The notes under the pieces: generated by a model
Database searches by the model: none
What the model saw: the letters and a program-made list of their open reading frames with translations, nothing else
What the model was told of the DNA's origin: nothing
Shown: positions 10,481-19,920 of the stretch, in pieces
Position numbering within the stretch: position 1 is the stretch's first letter
Layout: every line of letters starts with the position of its first letter
NCBI GenBank assembly: GCA_018713485.1
Contig: DVOQ01000042.1
Span: forward strand, 1 to 64,000
Direction: 5' to 3'
DNA from: Candidatus Avisuccinivibrio pullicola
GTDB lineage: Bacteria; Pseudomonadota; Gammaproteobacteria; Enterobacterales; Succinivibrionaceae
Length of the DNA stretch: 64,000 bases
Program-made: the position numbers and the translations under genes

Positions 10481-11591
10481 GACTTACTCCTAATTTCTCC
10501 AAAGCCGCTTTCGCCGCGGCATTACCCGCATCTCCCTCTAAGACCTTCTGATACCAGTAAGCCGCGTCCGTGGCGTTCTTGGTAAAGCAGGGATCGCTCT
10601 CGGCGCTGTTGGGATCTAAATAAGTGGCGTATAAAAGGGCAAACTCCGGAGCGAGGGCACGTCCGCGGCTTATCAGCAGACGGGTGGCCAGATCACAGCG
10701 CTGTGCGGCAAGCGCCTCTTTAGTGAACTGCATCAGTTTGACGTTATCAGGCGTTACGGCAAGGCACTTTTGCAACAGTTCCGCGTCTGAGGTGCCTTCC
10801 GCCACCGAGCAGGGCACCACCGTCACCTCCGTCGTCACCGGCACGGACTCACTCTCCGGCGCAGCTTCCGCTACAGGTTCTGCCTCCGCCTCGGTTACAG
10901 CTTCAGGCTCAGGAGCGGTTTCAGAAGCTGCCTCCTCTTGCTCGGCAGGATCGCTCTCAGGCGTGCTTTCTGCCGTCTCTTCAGCGGCAGGGTTCTCAGG
11001 AGCCGCGGCGGGAGCGGGATCGCTAAAGAGCAGCGATTTAATCAGAATGGCGGCCACCACCATAATCAGGATGGTGCCGAGAATTTTGATAATAAGCGGC
11101 AGCAGTGATTTTTTAGGCTCTGCGGGAGCGGCCTGCATCTGCGGCTGGGGCTGGGGCTGGGGTTGCACCTGAGGCTCCGGGGAAACCTGCGGCTCGGCGG
11201 CTTTCGCTCTTTCCTCAAAGGCCTCGCGGCTGCAGGAGGGACGGAGCACGTCAAAGGCGCTCACGGATAATTCAGGGCTTTCCTTACCCGTGCTGTCTCT
11301 GACCTTTAATTTAAAGTTCTCCATGCCCGAGAAAGCGAGCACGTCCACGATGGAGGGATCTAAGGTCGCCTGCAGAGTATTGTTGAAATTGGTAAGGGTT
11401 AAAGGAGCGACCTTAAAATAAGGCGAGGGCGTCTGAGGCCAGCCGTTTAAGGCCGCGCCGTCCGCTCCTAAAAAGAGCACTTCCATACCCGCTGAGGCAT
11501 TAAAGCTCAGCGAGGCCTCCATGACGTTCTCGACGGTCAGGACGGCAGAACCGGCCTCTCCTGAGGGATTGTTTAAACGCGCATTAATCAT
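10470..11591 (-). CDS. Single-pass membrane linker protein of the Srf-type operon with C-terminal TPR/Sel1-like segment
   Basis: TM LLPLIIKILGTILIMVVAAILIKSLLF, acidic E/A/P-rich linker, C-terminal DAAYWYQKVLEGDAGNAAAKAALEKLG. Overlaps the SrfC stop by 4 nt. Confidence 0.65.
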   Translation of the reverse strand: MINARLNNPSGEAGSAVLTVENVMEASLSFNASAGMEVLFLGADGAALNGWPQTPSPYFKVAPLTLTNFNNTLQATLDPSIVDVLAFSGMENFKLKVRDSTGKESPELSVSAFDVLRPSCSREAFEERAKAAEPQVSPEPQVQPQPQPQPQMQAAPAEPKKSLLPLIIKILGTILIMVVAAILIKSLLFSDPAPAAAPENPAAEETAESTPESDPAEQEEAASETAPEPEAVTEAEAEPVAEAAPESESVPVTTEVTVVPCSVAEGTSDAELLQKCLAVTPDNVKLMQFTKEALAAQRCDLATRLLISRGRALAPEFALLYATYLDPNSAESDPCFTKNATDAAYWYQKVLEGDAGNAAAKAALEKLGVSHGK

Positions 11592-14350
11592 AAAACGGTC
11601 CTTAAACTATCTAAAACCTGACAGATCTGACGGTTTTCCTCGCGGCTGAAAACCGCCGTCCGGGCGTTCTCCTGCGAGGCATTCACCGTCACCATGCCGT
11701 AAATGAGAGCCTCCATAAAACCGCTTAAGGTGGCAAACTCAAAGCGTCGCGCCCGCCCGTCAATGAGCGGCACCGGCACGTAGGGATCGGAACTCACCAC
11801 GGGGCTAAACAGCGGCTCCTTACGGGCCTCACCCCCTTCTGTAACCTCAAAGCCAAGCTCCATGATCTCCCGGTCATTCCCCGTGGCCTTAAAGTAGGAG
11901 CGCGTTTTAAACTCCGGCCCCGGATCGAGGTAGAGCACGTCAAGGGTAGTAGAGAAATCGGAGATAAAGCGGGCGGCGATTTCACACTGCACCGTCAGAT
12001 TTTCATCGAGGCGGGCATTGTTATTCTCGTGAGCCTCCAGGGCGGCCGTCAGCCGCTCCTTAAAGTGCAGACGCTCCGAAGACATGAGCGCAGCGATCTC
12101 GCGGCTCAGACGGCTTAAAAGATTACCAAACGAGCGGGAGATCTCCTCATCATTCTTCCATGCCGAACCATTATCAAAGAAAGAGAAGCGGATCCTGTTT
12201 TCCTCAGTATAGGCCAGATTCGAAAGATGACGCTTCCAGCCCTTAAGCAGCATCGCGGTAAGCGTGGCCGCCTTCCTGCCGCGGGCGAGATCCCTTAACG
12301 CGGACAGGTAGGCCTCCATGACCTCCGTGGCAAAACGCCGCGCATTCGAGCCTGCAGCATAGCCGCCGGCATAGAGATGCTGCAGTGTCTCGGGATCTAA
12401 CTCCATAAAGGAGCGTAACTGCCCAAAGAGGCGGGACACGCTGTTGCACTGCAGGAAGGCCGTCCCCAGCGCCAGTCCCTGTTTTTCCATTTCCAGAGCG
12501 CGGGCATCTCCCTCTGGAAGAGCAAAATCCGCAAGCTCGTCCACGATGACAGAGGAAAGGGCCGTGACCTCGGGTAAACGCACCTTCTCTCTTTGCTGAC
12601 CGTCAATCTGATAGTCCTTAAGCAGCACCTCGGTAATGCGCTCCACGCCTCCGTCTGAGGTTAATACCGCCTCCAGAGCCTCGCGGGGCTCCAGGACATG
12701 GCGCGTAAAGAGCGGATCGGCCACGAGTTCATCACAGACCTTGTCCACCATGGACTGATAGTCGGGATTAATTCCCGCCTCGCGGCCGTTTTCCATCCGC
12801 ATCCAGCGGCCGATGGAGGGAAGATCGGGGCGGCGGGCCACAAAAAAGTGACTGAAGGGTTTACCGGGCGTCCACTCCTGCATCCAGCCCTGCGAGGAAA
12901 TCTTCTCGATGGCGTCCTGCATCTCACGCTGCGTATTGGTGGGCCGGTGCGCCTCGATATTGGCGATCTGTCTTTCAAAGACACTGTCAAAGCGCGTCAG
13001 CACGCACAGAAGCGGCGTCTTGCTTAAACGCTGCCGTTCCTGTGGCGTGCGTCCGGCATTGAGATCGATCCATCCGTTAAGGATGCTGACGATGGAGGAA
13101 ACCTCCTGCTGCGCGTTAACACCGATGCAGAAGAGCAGCGTGTCAATCTCGCGGCGGCGCGCATAGCGGTCAAAGAGATAGGCGACCTTGCCGCGGCGGA
13201 TAAACTCGGTGCCCTGTTCCTGCATATAGGGCGTGGGGTGGGTACCGTCAAAATGCTTTTCATCGTCGGTAAAGACGTCGAGACGATCCTTGCGCCGCTC
13301 ACGTGCCCCGGGGAAATCGAGCACGTCAAAACTCTCGATGGGGCAGGTTCCGGCAAGTGGGAAGGTGATCTCAAGACTTACAGCGGCAAAAGCGGCAAAA
13401 GGCAGCGTGGCTAAATCCTGACCCTTGTCATCGAGACTTACGGTCAGGGTTTCCTTATCGTCAAAAAGGCGCGTTAAGGAGATGATATTAATGATGGTGC
13501 CGCTCTTTTTCTGCATCAGCGTGCCGTTGACCCGCTCCACGAAGGCATCAAGCGGCGCATACACGGAAGAGGCACCTTTGAGCTTGAGGAGCTCACGGGC
13601 GATGGTAGTGTAGAGCAGCGTAAAAACCTTGCAGCCCTGCCAGAGGAAGGAAAAGAGGCAGGCGCGTCCTTCAAGACTCAGCCGGGGCGCTAACTTACGG
13701 GCCTTAATCCAGAAGGGATGGGCGGCGTTTAATTTATCGAGCTTGCCCCCTGAATGCGTGGCGACGTAATCGGCCACCTCCACGAGATCGCTTAGGGTAA
13801 CGTAATTCTCCGCGCTCTCGTCGATAAATTTCTCACAGGCCTTTAAATGCGCCTCCAGGGCCGCGGCGCTTAAATCAAACGAGACCCGGTCCTGATCGAG
13901 ATCGTTGAAGAAGGAGTTCACGAGGATCATGGCGATCTCCGTCTCCTTAAACACCCTGACCTCAATGGGGAAGCCCGGAATGCCGGGGTGGGCACGGTGC
14001 GTAAAGCGGGTCACAAAACCCGTCGCCTCCTTATCCTGCCCCTGGGGATTGACGTGGGTTAAAAAGTCGATGTGCTCGCCTTCCCACGTCGTGGCGAGCA
14101 CCCCGTCCCTGCCTGCGGCCATGCGCGAGACCAAATAGCTCTTACCGGCCTGTGAGGCTCCGAAAACGCCTAAGGTGGTTCCGGCCTTTAAGACCTCATC
14201 AAGGGCCGCGCTTCTTGTCTCAAGGCGGGCGAGTTCCGTGATAACGTTCTCGGCTTTAGCCTTAAGCTCGGGGCTCTTGGCCGCGCCATTTTCCACGAAG
14301 CTCAGACCTTCTGCGGCGGCATGGGTAAGTTCTGTAAAATTCTGCGTCAT
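11588..14350 (-). CDS. SrfC-like dynamin-type GTPase
   Basis: P-loop GVFGASQAGKSYLV; G3-like DVLDFPGARERR; G4-like VLTRFDSVF; long helical C-terminus. Confidence 0.82.
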   Translation of the reverse strand: MTQNFTELTHAAAEGLSFVENGAAKSPELKAKAENVITELARLETRSAALDEVLKAGTTLGVFGASQAGKSYLVSRMAAGRDGVLATTWEGEHIDFLTHVNPQGQDKEATGFVTRFTHRAHPGIPGFPIEVRVFKETEIAMILVNSFFNDLDQDRVSFDLSAAALEAHLKACEKFIDESAENYVTLSDLVEVADYVATHSGGKLDKLNAAHPFWIKARKLAPRLSLEGRACLFSFLWQGCKVFTLLYTTIARELLKLKGASSVYAPLDAFVERVNGTLMQKKSGTIINIISLTRLFDDKETLTVSLDDKGQDLATLPFAAFAAVSLEITFPLAGTCPIESFDVLDFPGARERRKDRLDVFTDDEKHFDGTHPTPYMQEQGTEFIRRGKVAYLFDRYARRREIDTLLFCIGVNAQQEVSSIVSILNGWIDLNAGRTPQERQRLSKTPLLCVLTRFDSVFERQIANIEAHRPTNTQREMQDAIEKISSQGWMQEWTPGKPFSHFFVARRPDLPSIGRWMRMENGREAGINPDYQSMVDKVCDELVADPLFTRHVLEPREALEAVLTSDGGVERITEVLLKDYQIDGQQREKVRLPEVTALSSVIVDELADFALPEGDARALEMEKQGLALGTAFLQCNSVSRLFGQLRSFMELDPETLQHLYAGGYAAGSNARRFATEVMEAYLSALRDLARGRKAATLTAMLLKGWKRHLSNLAYTEENRIRFSFFDNGSAWKNDEEISRSFGNLLSRLSREIAALMSSERLHFKERLTAALEAHENNNARLDENLTVQCEIAARFISDFSTTLDVLYLDPGPEFKTRSYFKATGNDREIMELGFEVTEGGEARKEPLFSPVVSSDPYVPVPLIDGRARRFEFATLSGFMEALIYGMVTVNASQENARTAVFSREENRQICQVLDSLRTVL

Positions 14351-14362
14351 GACTCTTTTCTC

Positions 14363-17300
14363 CTAAAGAATGCAGCCGTTATCCGTCCAGTAGATGGGCT
14401 CAATACAGGTCTTAAGCCCCATTCTGAAGAAGGGCCTTACCTCGTTAAGCCCTGGCTGCGCCGTTTCCGGCGTCACGCTCTTTAAGGTAAAGGTCACCAC
14501 GGGAGGCATTCTCTCCTGTAATTCCTTCTTTAAATAGGGGAAGGGATGGCCTTCGGCGCTGCGGATCACCGCAGGCTGCAGGACAATCTTAAAGCGCAGC
14601 TGATGGCCGTTGATAAGGGGCAGTAAACGTTTAAACTGCGACTCAAGGCGCTTCTGACACTCAAGGACATTCTCCTGCAGCGCCTGTCCCATGAGGGTAT
14701 TCTGCTGATTTCTAATCTCCAGGGCAGTGTTCTCCTGTCGCTGTGCCACTAAGGCCTCAATGCGTCCCTGCTCCTTCTCCATCTCGCTGTCAATTTCGGA
14801 GAGGATTTCCTGTTCCACCTTTGAGGCGCGTAATTTGGCAAAGAGACCCCCCTTGTCCTTTTCATGGGCCGCCCGTACCCTGGCCTCCACCTCGGCACGT
14901 ACCGTGGCGGAAATTTCCGAGCGCACCGTCTCCTCAGGAACAGCGACCGTCTGCGCCTCCAGAGTCCTGAGGGCCTCGCCGTATTTGCGCCGTAACTCCT
15001 CGGAGCTTATCTGCTCCACGATTTCATGCAGGCTTAACTGCGAGGCAAAGAGATGGCGGGCTTTGATGAGCTCCTCTACCTCCTCCACGCTTTTAACGCC
15101 TTCAATAAAGTACAGCGGCTGGGCATTAAAGCTCGGATCGGCAAACTGCCTGTAGCCAATGCTCACGGCTAACAGCAGATTGCATTCCACTTCCTTATAG
15201 GGCTTGAGATCCTTATTGTCCGTCACCACGCTCAGGGGTAATTCCTGACCGTTCTGCGTAAACTCTAAAATCCGTTTTACGGTATAGGTCTGCGCTTCTA
15301 CGTCATCGGCGTAGACGAAGAGCTCGTTTTCAGAGGCAAGCTTGCTCTTATTGTCTAAAGCGCCCACGTAATGCATCTGATTACGGGGCGGATTGGGCTG
15401 TGCCACGTAATGGAAATTAGGGAAATTGGTGTGCTGCAGGCGCAGATGCGAAAGCAGCGCGCCCACGGACGCCGTGGTCTTGGGATCGCCGATATACATA
15501 CCGTCGTCCGCGAAAGGATACCAGCCCTCACACTGATAGCGGTGCATGGAGATGATGCGCGCCGGGCTTAAGGCAAGGCGCTGCAGGAAATACTGCCGGA
15601 CGCCAGGCAGCCTCGAGGGTCTGCCGGTTAAGAGCAGCACGTCCACGTCATAGAGGGAGATGAGCCCGCACATGGAGCTTAGGGTATTGCAGATATCAAA
15701 ACCGCTCTCCGCGAGGATGCGGTTAATCTCGCTTAAATTGATCTCCAGAGGTAAATCCAGAAGCGAGAAACCGCGCACCTGCTCCTGCAGGTAGCTGTTA
15801 AACCACTCCACAGGCTCAGGCTGCGGAAGCCCGGCGGGGGCGGGCAATTCCTGCTTAGGATCAAGATGCTCATTGACCTCGGTACCAAGGAGAAAATCCC
15901 TAACCGTGCCCCTGACGTACCAGTCCTCGCTGTCAGGCAGGGCATGCTCGACATGGAACATGATGCGCAGCGCCACCTTGGTGAAGACCTGCATCACTAA
16001 CTGCTGCCGCCACGCGTTTTCCTGAGCGCTCTGCAGCAGGCCGCTTAAAAGCGGTTTTAAAACCTGCATCCCGCTTTTGCGGCAGCCTGATTCTGCAATC
16101 ACCTTTTCAATCGCCGCTATAGGCCCGAACCTGATGATATCGTGAACGATGTCATCGCCCGCGATCCGCGAACCTTCAGCTAAGACCTCGTAGGGCACGA
16201 TATTGCTTTCGTATTCGGAGCGGTCACGGGGAAAGGTGTAATCACGGATCACCAGATCGGTAGTGCCGCCTCCGATATCCACCGAGGCGATACGGGCGCA
16301 GGCCAGAGGTTTCTTCTTCTTGTTTTCAGGGGGCTCATTAAAGCGCTGGCGCGGCCTATCAGCCGGGAATCTTTCGAGACTCTCGATAAACTCGCGGCAG
16401 TGACCGTGAAAGACTTTCTGCGTCTCATTGTAGAGATAGACCACCTGACCTGCCTCCGCCTCATTCCAGTCTAAGGAAACCTCGGGGACAGGAGGATAGA
16501 TCTGCTCGCTTTCGGTCACGAAGTTAAAGGTATCGCGTCCCGTTTTGTCATAGCCTAAACACTTCCAGAGCACACCTAAAGCCTCGTAAACGCAGGAGCG
16601 CAGCTCCTCGCGCTCTAGATGCGGCATGGCAGGAGGCACGGTTAGGATCACCGACTGCAGCTGACGGGGAGCAAGGCTGTTTTGCGAGATCTTTCTATGC
16701 GCTACCGAGTTCATCTGCACGATGGCCTGTAAAAAGACCTCAATGAGCATGAAGGTCATCGTGGAGCGGTAGGAGAAAGCCGAGCTCTGACAGTAGCGGT
16801 TATCCTCGGGCTTTAAGGCAAAGAGCGCATCACCGTTGGAATTGATGTACGAGCACAGAGGCAGCGCGAAGGCACGGCGGTTGACCTTGGCGGCATCTTC
16901 CTCAAGCTTTTTAGATTTTATCTGATAGCTGTAGGCGTTAAAGGACCACAGAGTTCCAGTGTCATTGTGCTTATTCCACAGATAGCGCTTCGGGGAGCCC
17001 AGGCCCGTATTGCCCTCATTGCCGTGCCGGTGCGCAGAAAGGCGGGCCGCCTCGGTGCCTACGCGCACTATGGACGGCCAGTTAAAGGCATCGGTACGCC
17101 CCGAGCGGGCGGACTTGCCGTCAAAATCGAAATTGGCCTCGGTAAACTCGACACGGCTGATAAAGGGTTCCTGATAGATTTCCTCTGGCGTGTTGAGATC
17201 GCGCAGGGCTAAAACGTGGGTATTGGAAAGATCATCCGCCGTGGAGACGGCAGTTTCAAAGTGCTCCGTAAAGATGCCGCAGGAGCGGGAATTACCCACG

Positions 17301-18277
17301 TCGAGCACGAGACTTACTCCCACGGGAGACACGCTCTGTTCCGCGCGTCCTGAATTGGCGATAATGCGCACCTGATGGGGAGAGAGCACCCCGCTTAACA
17401 TGGCTAACACGTTAAGGTAATGGGCCTGATGGAGCTTCTGCACCGTCATCAGCTTTTCAATCTCATCCTTACTGAGCCTCTCACACTCCTCAAGGCGCTC
17501 TTTAGCGAGAGTGCGGAACACCGACTCGGCCCATTCATTGACCCACGCGATGCCGTTGGCCTGTTTTTTGAGGAAAAAGCGCAGCGCTTCAAACTCACCG
17601 CATTTACATAAGGAGAAGATCGCCCCTGATTCCACATCGCGCTGTGAAGGCGCGTAATAAGCCCCGCCCCTGTCCTGAATGGAGGTGTCAAAAGCGAAGA
17701 CCACGCGGTAAATCCGTTTACCTGAGACTCCTTTCTTTTTGGTAAGCGCCAGGAGTTTCTCAATGTCGGAAAGCTCCTCGGTTTTCTCCCTGTCCTTAAC
17801 GCCACGCCGCACCGCCTCAGCCTCACGCTCAGCCGTAACGCGCTCCGTGACATCCACAATGCGGCAGCGCGCCCAGTTTAAAGGACCGTTTTTAAGCTGT
17901 TGCCCCAGGCTCTCATTGAAAAAGGGAACGGGAAACCACACACCGTCATAGAGACTTAAGGACTCGCCCATGGGCAGGTTGAGAAGACCGTCCCTCTCGA
18001 GGCTTACGTCCACCCTGTATTCAGATGGATCCAGGAACTCAATCTCCTCGTCCTCGGCTGGCTCACCGTCCATGGGGCGCAGTCTGACTAAAGGCTCATC
18101 TTCCCCGCTGCCTCCTTTGAGGAAATGCCCCACTCCGTGTTTACGTGCAGGCAGCGTAGCGTCTTCCCAGTCAATCTCAAGCTCATAGTCCACAAACTGA
18201 ATGCCGCTGTTTTCAATCAGCTCCGCATTCCCGTCTAATTTAGCAGTACTGGCTAACATAAGGCACCTTGAGGTCAT
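14363..18277 (-). CDS. SrfB-like actin/Hsp70-fold ATPase
   Basis: LVLDVGNSRSCGIF and SVDIGGGTTDLVIRDY phosphate-binding motifs; LLTGRPSRLPGVRQYF adenosine motif; coiled-coil C-terminus. Confidence 0.85.
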   Translation of the reverse strand: MTSRCLMLASTAKLDGNAELIENSGIQFVDYELEIDWEDATLPARKHGVGHFLKGGSGEDEPLVRLRPMDGEPAEDEEIEFLDPSEYRVDVSLERDGLLNLPMGESLSLYDGVWFPVPFFNESLGQQLKNGPLNWARCRIVDVTERVTAEREAEAVRRGVKDREKTEELSDIEKLLALTKKKGVSGKRIYRVVFAFDTSIQDRGGAYYAPSQRDVESGAIFSLCKCGEFEALRFFLKKQANGIAWVNEWAESVFRTLAKERLEECERLSKDEIEKLMTVQKLHQAHYLNVLAMLSGVLSPHQVRIIANSGRAEQSVSPVGVSLVLDVGNSRSCGIFTEHFETAVSTADDLSNTHVLALRDLNTPEEIYQEPFISRVEFTEANFDFDGKSARSGRTDAFNWPSIVRVGTEAARLSAHRHGNEGNTGLGSPKRYLWNKHNDTGTLWSFNAYSYQIKSKKLEEDAAKVNRRAFALPLCSYINSNGDALFALKPEDNRYCQSSAFSYRSTMTFMLIEVFLQAIVQMNSVAHRKISQNSLAPRQLQSVILTVPPAMPHLEREELRSCVYEALGVLWKCLGYDKTGRDTFNFVTESEQIYPPVPEVSLDWNEAEAGQVVYLYNETQKVFHGHCREFIESLERFPADRPRQRFNEPPENKKKKPLACARIASVDIGGGTTDLVIRDYTFPRDRSEYESNIVPYEVLAEGSRIAGDDIVHDIIRFGPIAAIEKVIAESGCRKSGMQVLKPLLSGLLQSAQENAWRQQLVMQVFTKVALRIMFHVEHALPDSEDWYVRGTVRDFLLGTEVNEHLDPKQELPAPAGLPQPEPVEWFNSYLQEQVRGFSLLDLPLEINLSEINRILAESGFDICNTLSSMCGLISLYDVDVLLLTGRPSRLPGVRQYFLQRLALSPARIISMHRYQCEGWYPFADDGMYIGDPKTTASVGALLSHLRLQHTNFPNFHYVAQPNPPRNQMHYVGALDNKSKLASENELFVYADDVEAQTYTVKRILEFTQNGQELPLSVVTDNKDLKPYKEVECNLLLAVSIGYRQFADPSFNAQPLYFIEGVKSVEEVEELIKARHLFASQLSLHEIVEQISSEELRRKYGEALRTLEAQTVAVPEETVRSEISATVRAEVEARVRAAHEKDKGGLFAKLRASKVEQEILSEIDSEMEKEQGRIEALVAQRQENTALEIRNQQNTLMGQALQENVLECQKRLESQFKRLLPLINGHQLRFKIVLQPAVIRSAEGHPFPYLKKELQERMPPVVTFTLKSVTPETAQPGLNEVRPFFRMGLKTCIEPIYWTDNGCIL

Positions 18278-18322
18278 CGTATTTAAGGGACACAGCTCCC
18301 CCTGCGATTATTCACCTATTAG

Positions 18323-18359
18323 TGTCAAATGTGAAAGGCTGCAGCCTAAAATTTTGACA
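18323..18359. promoter_or_regulatory. Nested dyad upstream of srfB: TGTCAAA-N6-AGGCTGCAGCCT-N5-TTTGACA
   Basis: Perfect 12-bp palindrome (18336-18347) flanked by a 7-bp inverted repeat whose centre differs by half a base; about 46 bp upstream of the srfB ATG. Confidence 0.45.
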
Positions 18360-18444
18360 TAGGAGCGGATCTTCTCCTTATGCGTGACTCTCCGTTCCAG
18401 AATGCGGAAGGATCGGAGAGACTCTCCCCGACCCTAACGCTGCC

Positions 18445-19632
18445 TTACTCAGTCCTGCGCGGACGGTTGACGACGGGCACGAGGAAGGACATCAGGGCCG
18501 CGAGAAAAGCGAGCGCCACGATGGCCTGCATGGTGGCAGTAAGCCCATAGTGATCGCCTAAGGAGCCTAAAAGCGGCGCGGTAAGACCGCCAAAACTGAT
18601 ACCCAGGCCCACGGTGATCCCCGTCGCCATGCCTACGTGCAGGGGCAGGAGCTTCTGCCCGATAACCACGATAGGTGACATGGAGGCGTAGTAAAACACC
18701 GAATAGCCTACGAGAAGCAGCAGAGCTAACATGGCGTTATCCGTAAAGATAAAGCCGAGGACAAAGGGACAGGCCATCACCGAGACAAAACGCGTCCACT
18801 GCGTGAAACCGTAGCGATCGGCAAAACCGCCGCCGCAGAAGGTGGCGATGGCACCGGCGATCCCTAACACCGTCACCGATAAGGTGGACCATTCCTCAGG
18901 CTCCCCTAAAACGTGCATGAAATAAAGGGGCAGGAAGGTCACGAGTGAGGCGAAAGCGGCCGAGCGTCCGAAGACGAGAAGCAGCAGCAACAGCGTGCCG
19001 CGGTAATTGTCCTTAAGCCCCTCTTTGCTCTGCCGCGCCGCGCGGTGACGGTGATCGCGCCTTGCGTATACGGCATACTTACGCGAGCGGGCGATAAAGA
19101 AACCTGTCATCAGGACGCCGGGCACAATGAGCAGCAAGGTGGCGTTAAGCCCTAACACCATGTAAAAGGCCGTGAAATACAGAGGACCGAGGGCATAGCC
19201 GATATTGCCGCCTACCGAGAAGATACTCATGCCACGGCCCACGCGGCTTCCGGCGAAGATATTCGCCATCTTGCCCGCCGCGGGATGGAAAGCAGCCACG
19301 CCTACGCCGTTGATGGCAATGAGGAGACACATTAAGGGGAAGGACTCGATAAGGCCTAAAAACATCACGCCCGCTCCCGCAAGAAGCATGCCCACCCACA
19401 TTAGCCAGGGGCGGGGCTTTTTATCCGCTAAAAGACCCGTTACGGGCTGCGCCACGGCGTTGACGATGGTGGTGAACATCACAAGCAGGGCCACGTCGGC
19501 ATAGGAGTCCAGTCTCCCTTCCTGATACATAAAGGCCAGCACGGCAGGCAGGGCTCCCTGGCAGAGATCGTCGGCGAGATGTCCGCCCATGATGAAGAAA
19601 TTCTCGTAATACTCGGGTTTGTGCAGGCGCAT
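18445..19632 (-). CDS. MFS transporter (Fsr/fosmidomycin-resistance-like)
   Basis: About 12 TM segments; AAFHPAAGKMA motif. Confidence 0.85.
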   Translation of the reverse strand: MRLHKPEYYENFFIMGGHLADDLCQGALPAVLAFMYQEGRLDSYADVALLVMFTTIVNAVAQPVTGLLADKKPRPWLMWVGMLLAGAGVMFLGLIESFPLMCLLIAINGVGVAAFHPAAGKMANIFAGSRVGRGMSIFSVGGNIGYALGPLYFTAFYMVLGLNATLLLIVPGVLMTGFFIARSRKYAVYARRDHRHRAARQSKEGLKDNYRGTLLLLLLVFGRSAAFASLVTFLPLYFMHVLGEPEEWSTLSVTVLGIAGAIATFCGGGFADRYGFTQWTRFVSVMACPFVLGFIFTDNAMLALLLLVGYSVFYYASMSPIVVIGQKLLPLHVGMATGITVGLGISFGGLTAPLLGSLGDHYGLTATMQAIVALAFLAALMSFLVPVVNRPRRTE

Positions 19633-19662
19633 GAGTTCTCCTTTGAAAACACAGAAAGCGCG

Positions 19663-19920
19663 TCACGCGGCAGTTTTGCGCAAAAGATCTTCAAGACGGA
19701 AGGTTGAAATAAGCTTTAAGGCCGCCTCGGGTGCGTTCACAAGCGTGAGATAGCCCTGCGACAGAGCCTTGGCCCACTGCACCAGGAAGGCGATCCCCGC
19801 CGAGTCCACCTCCTTTAAAGAGCCTAAATCCACGCTGTCCTCTTTAAAGAGCGTGTGCCGCTCCTGCCACAGAGCGGGAACCGTGGCAGCGGTCAGCGCC
19901 TGAAAAGTGCTTTCCGCCAT
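19663..19920 (-). CDS. mlaB: STAS-domain protein, MlaB-like
   Basis: KEVDSAGIAFLVQWAKAL STAS motif; position after mlaC. Confidence 0.8.
   Translation of the reverse strand: MAESTFQALTAATVPALWQERHTLFKEDSVDLGSLKEVDSAGIAFLVQWAKALSQGYLTLVNAPEAALKLISTFRLEDLLRKTAA

Noticed and set aside
10624-11172. 182-aa plus-strand ORF opposite the 373-aa membrane protein gene
   Set aside because: Ser/Ala/Gly-rich antisense of the acidic E/A/P linker; no RBS or family support.
18385-18435. Imperfect CGGAGAG/CTCTCCCCG hairpin after the MFS gene
   Set aside because: Imperfect stem without a T-tract in either direction; too weak to call a terminator.
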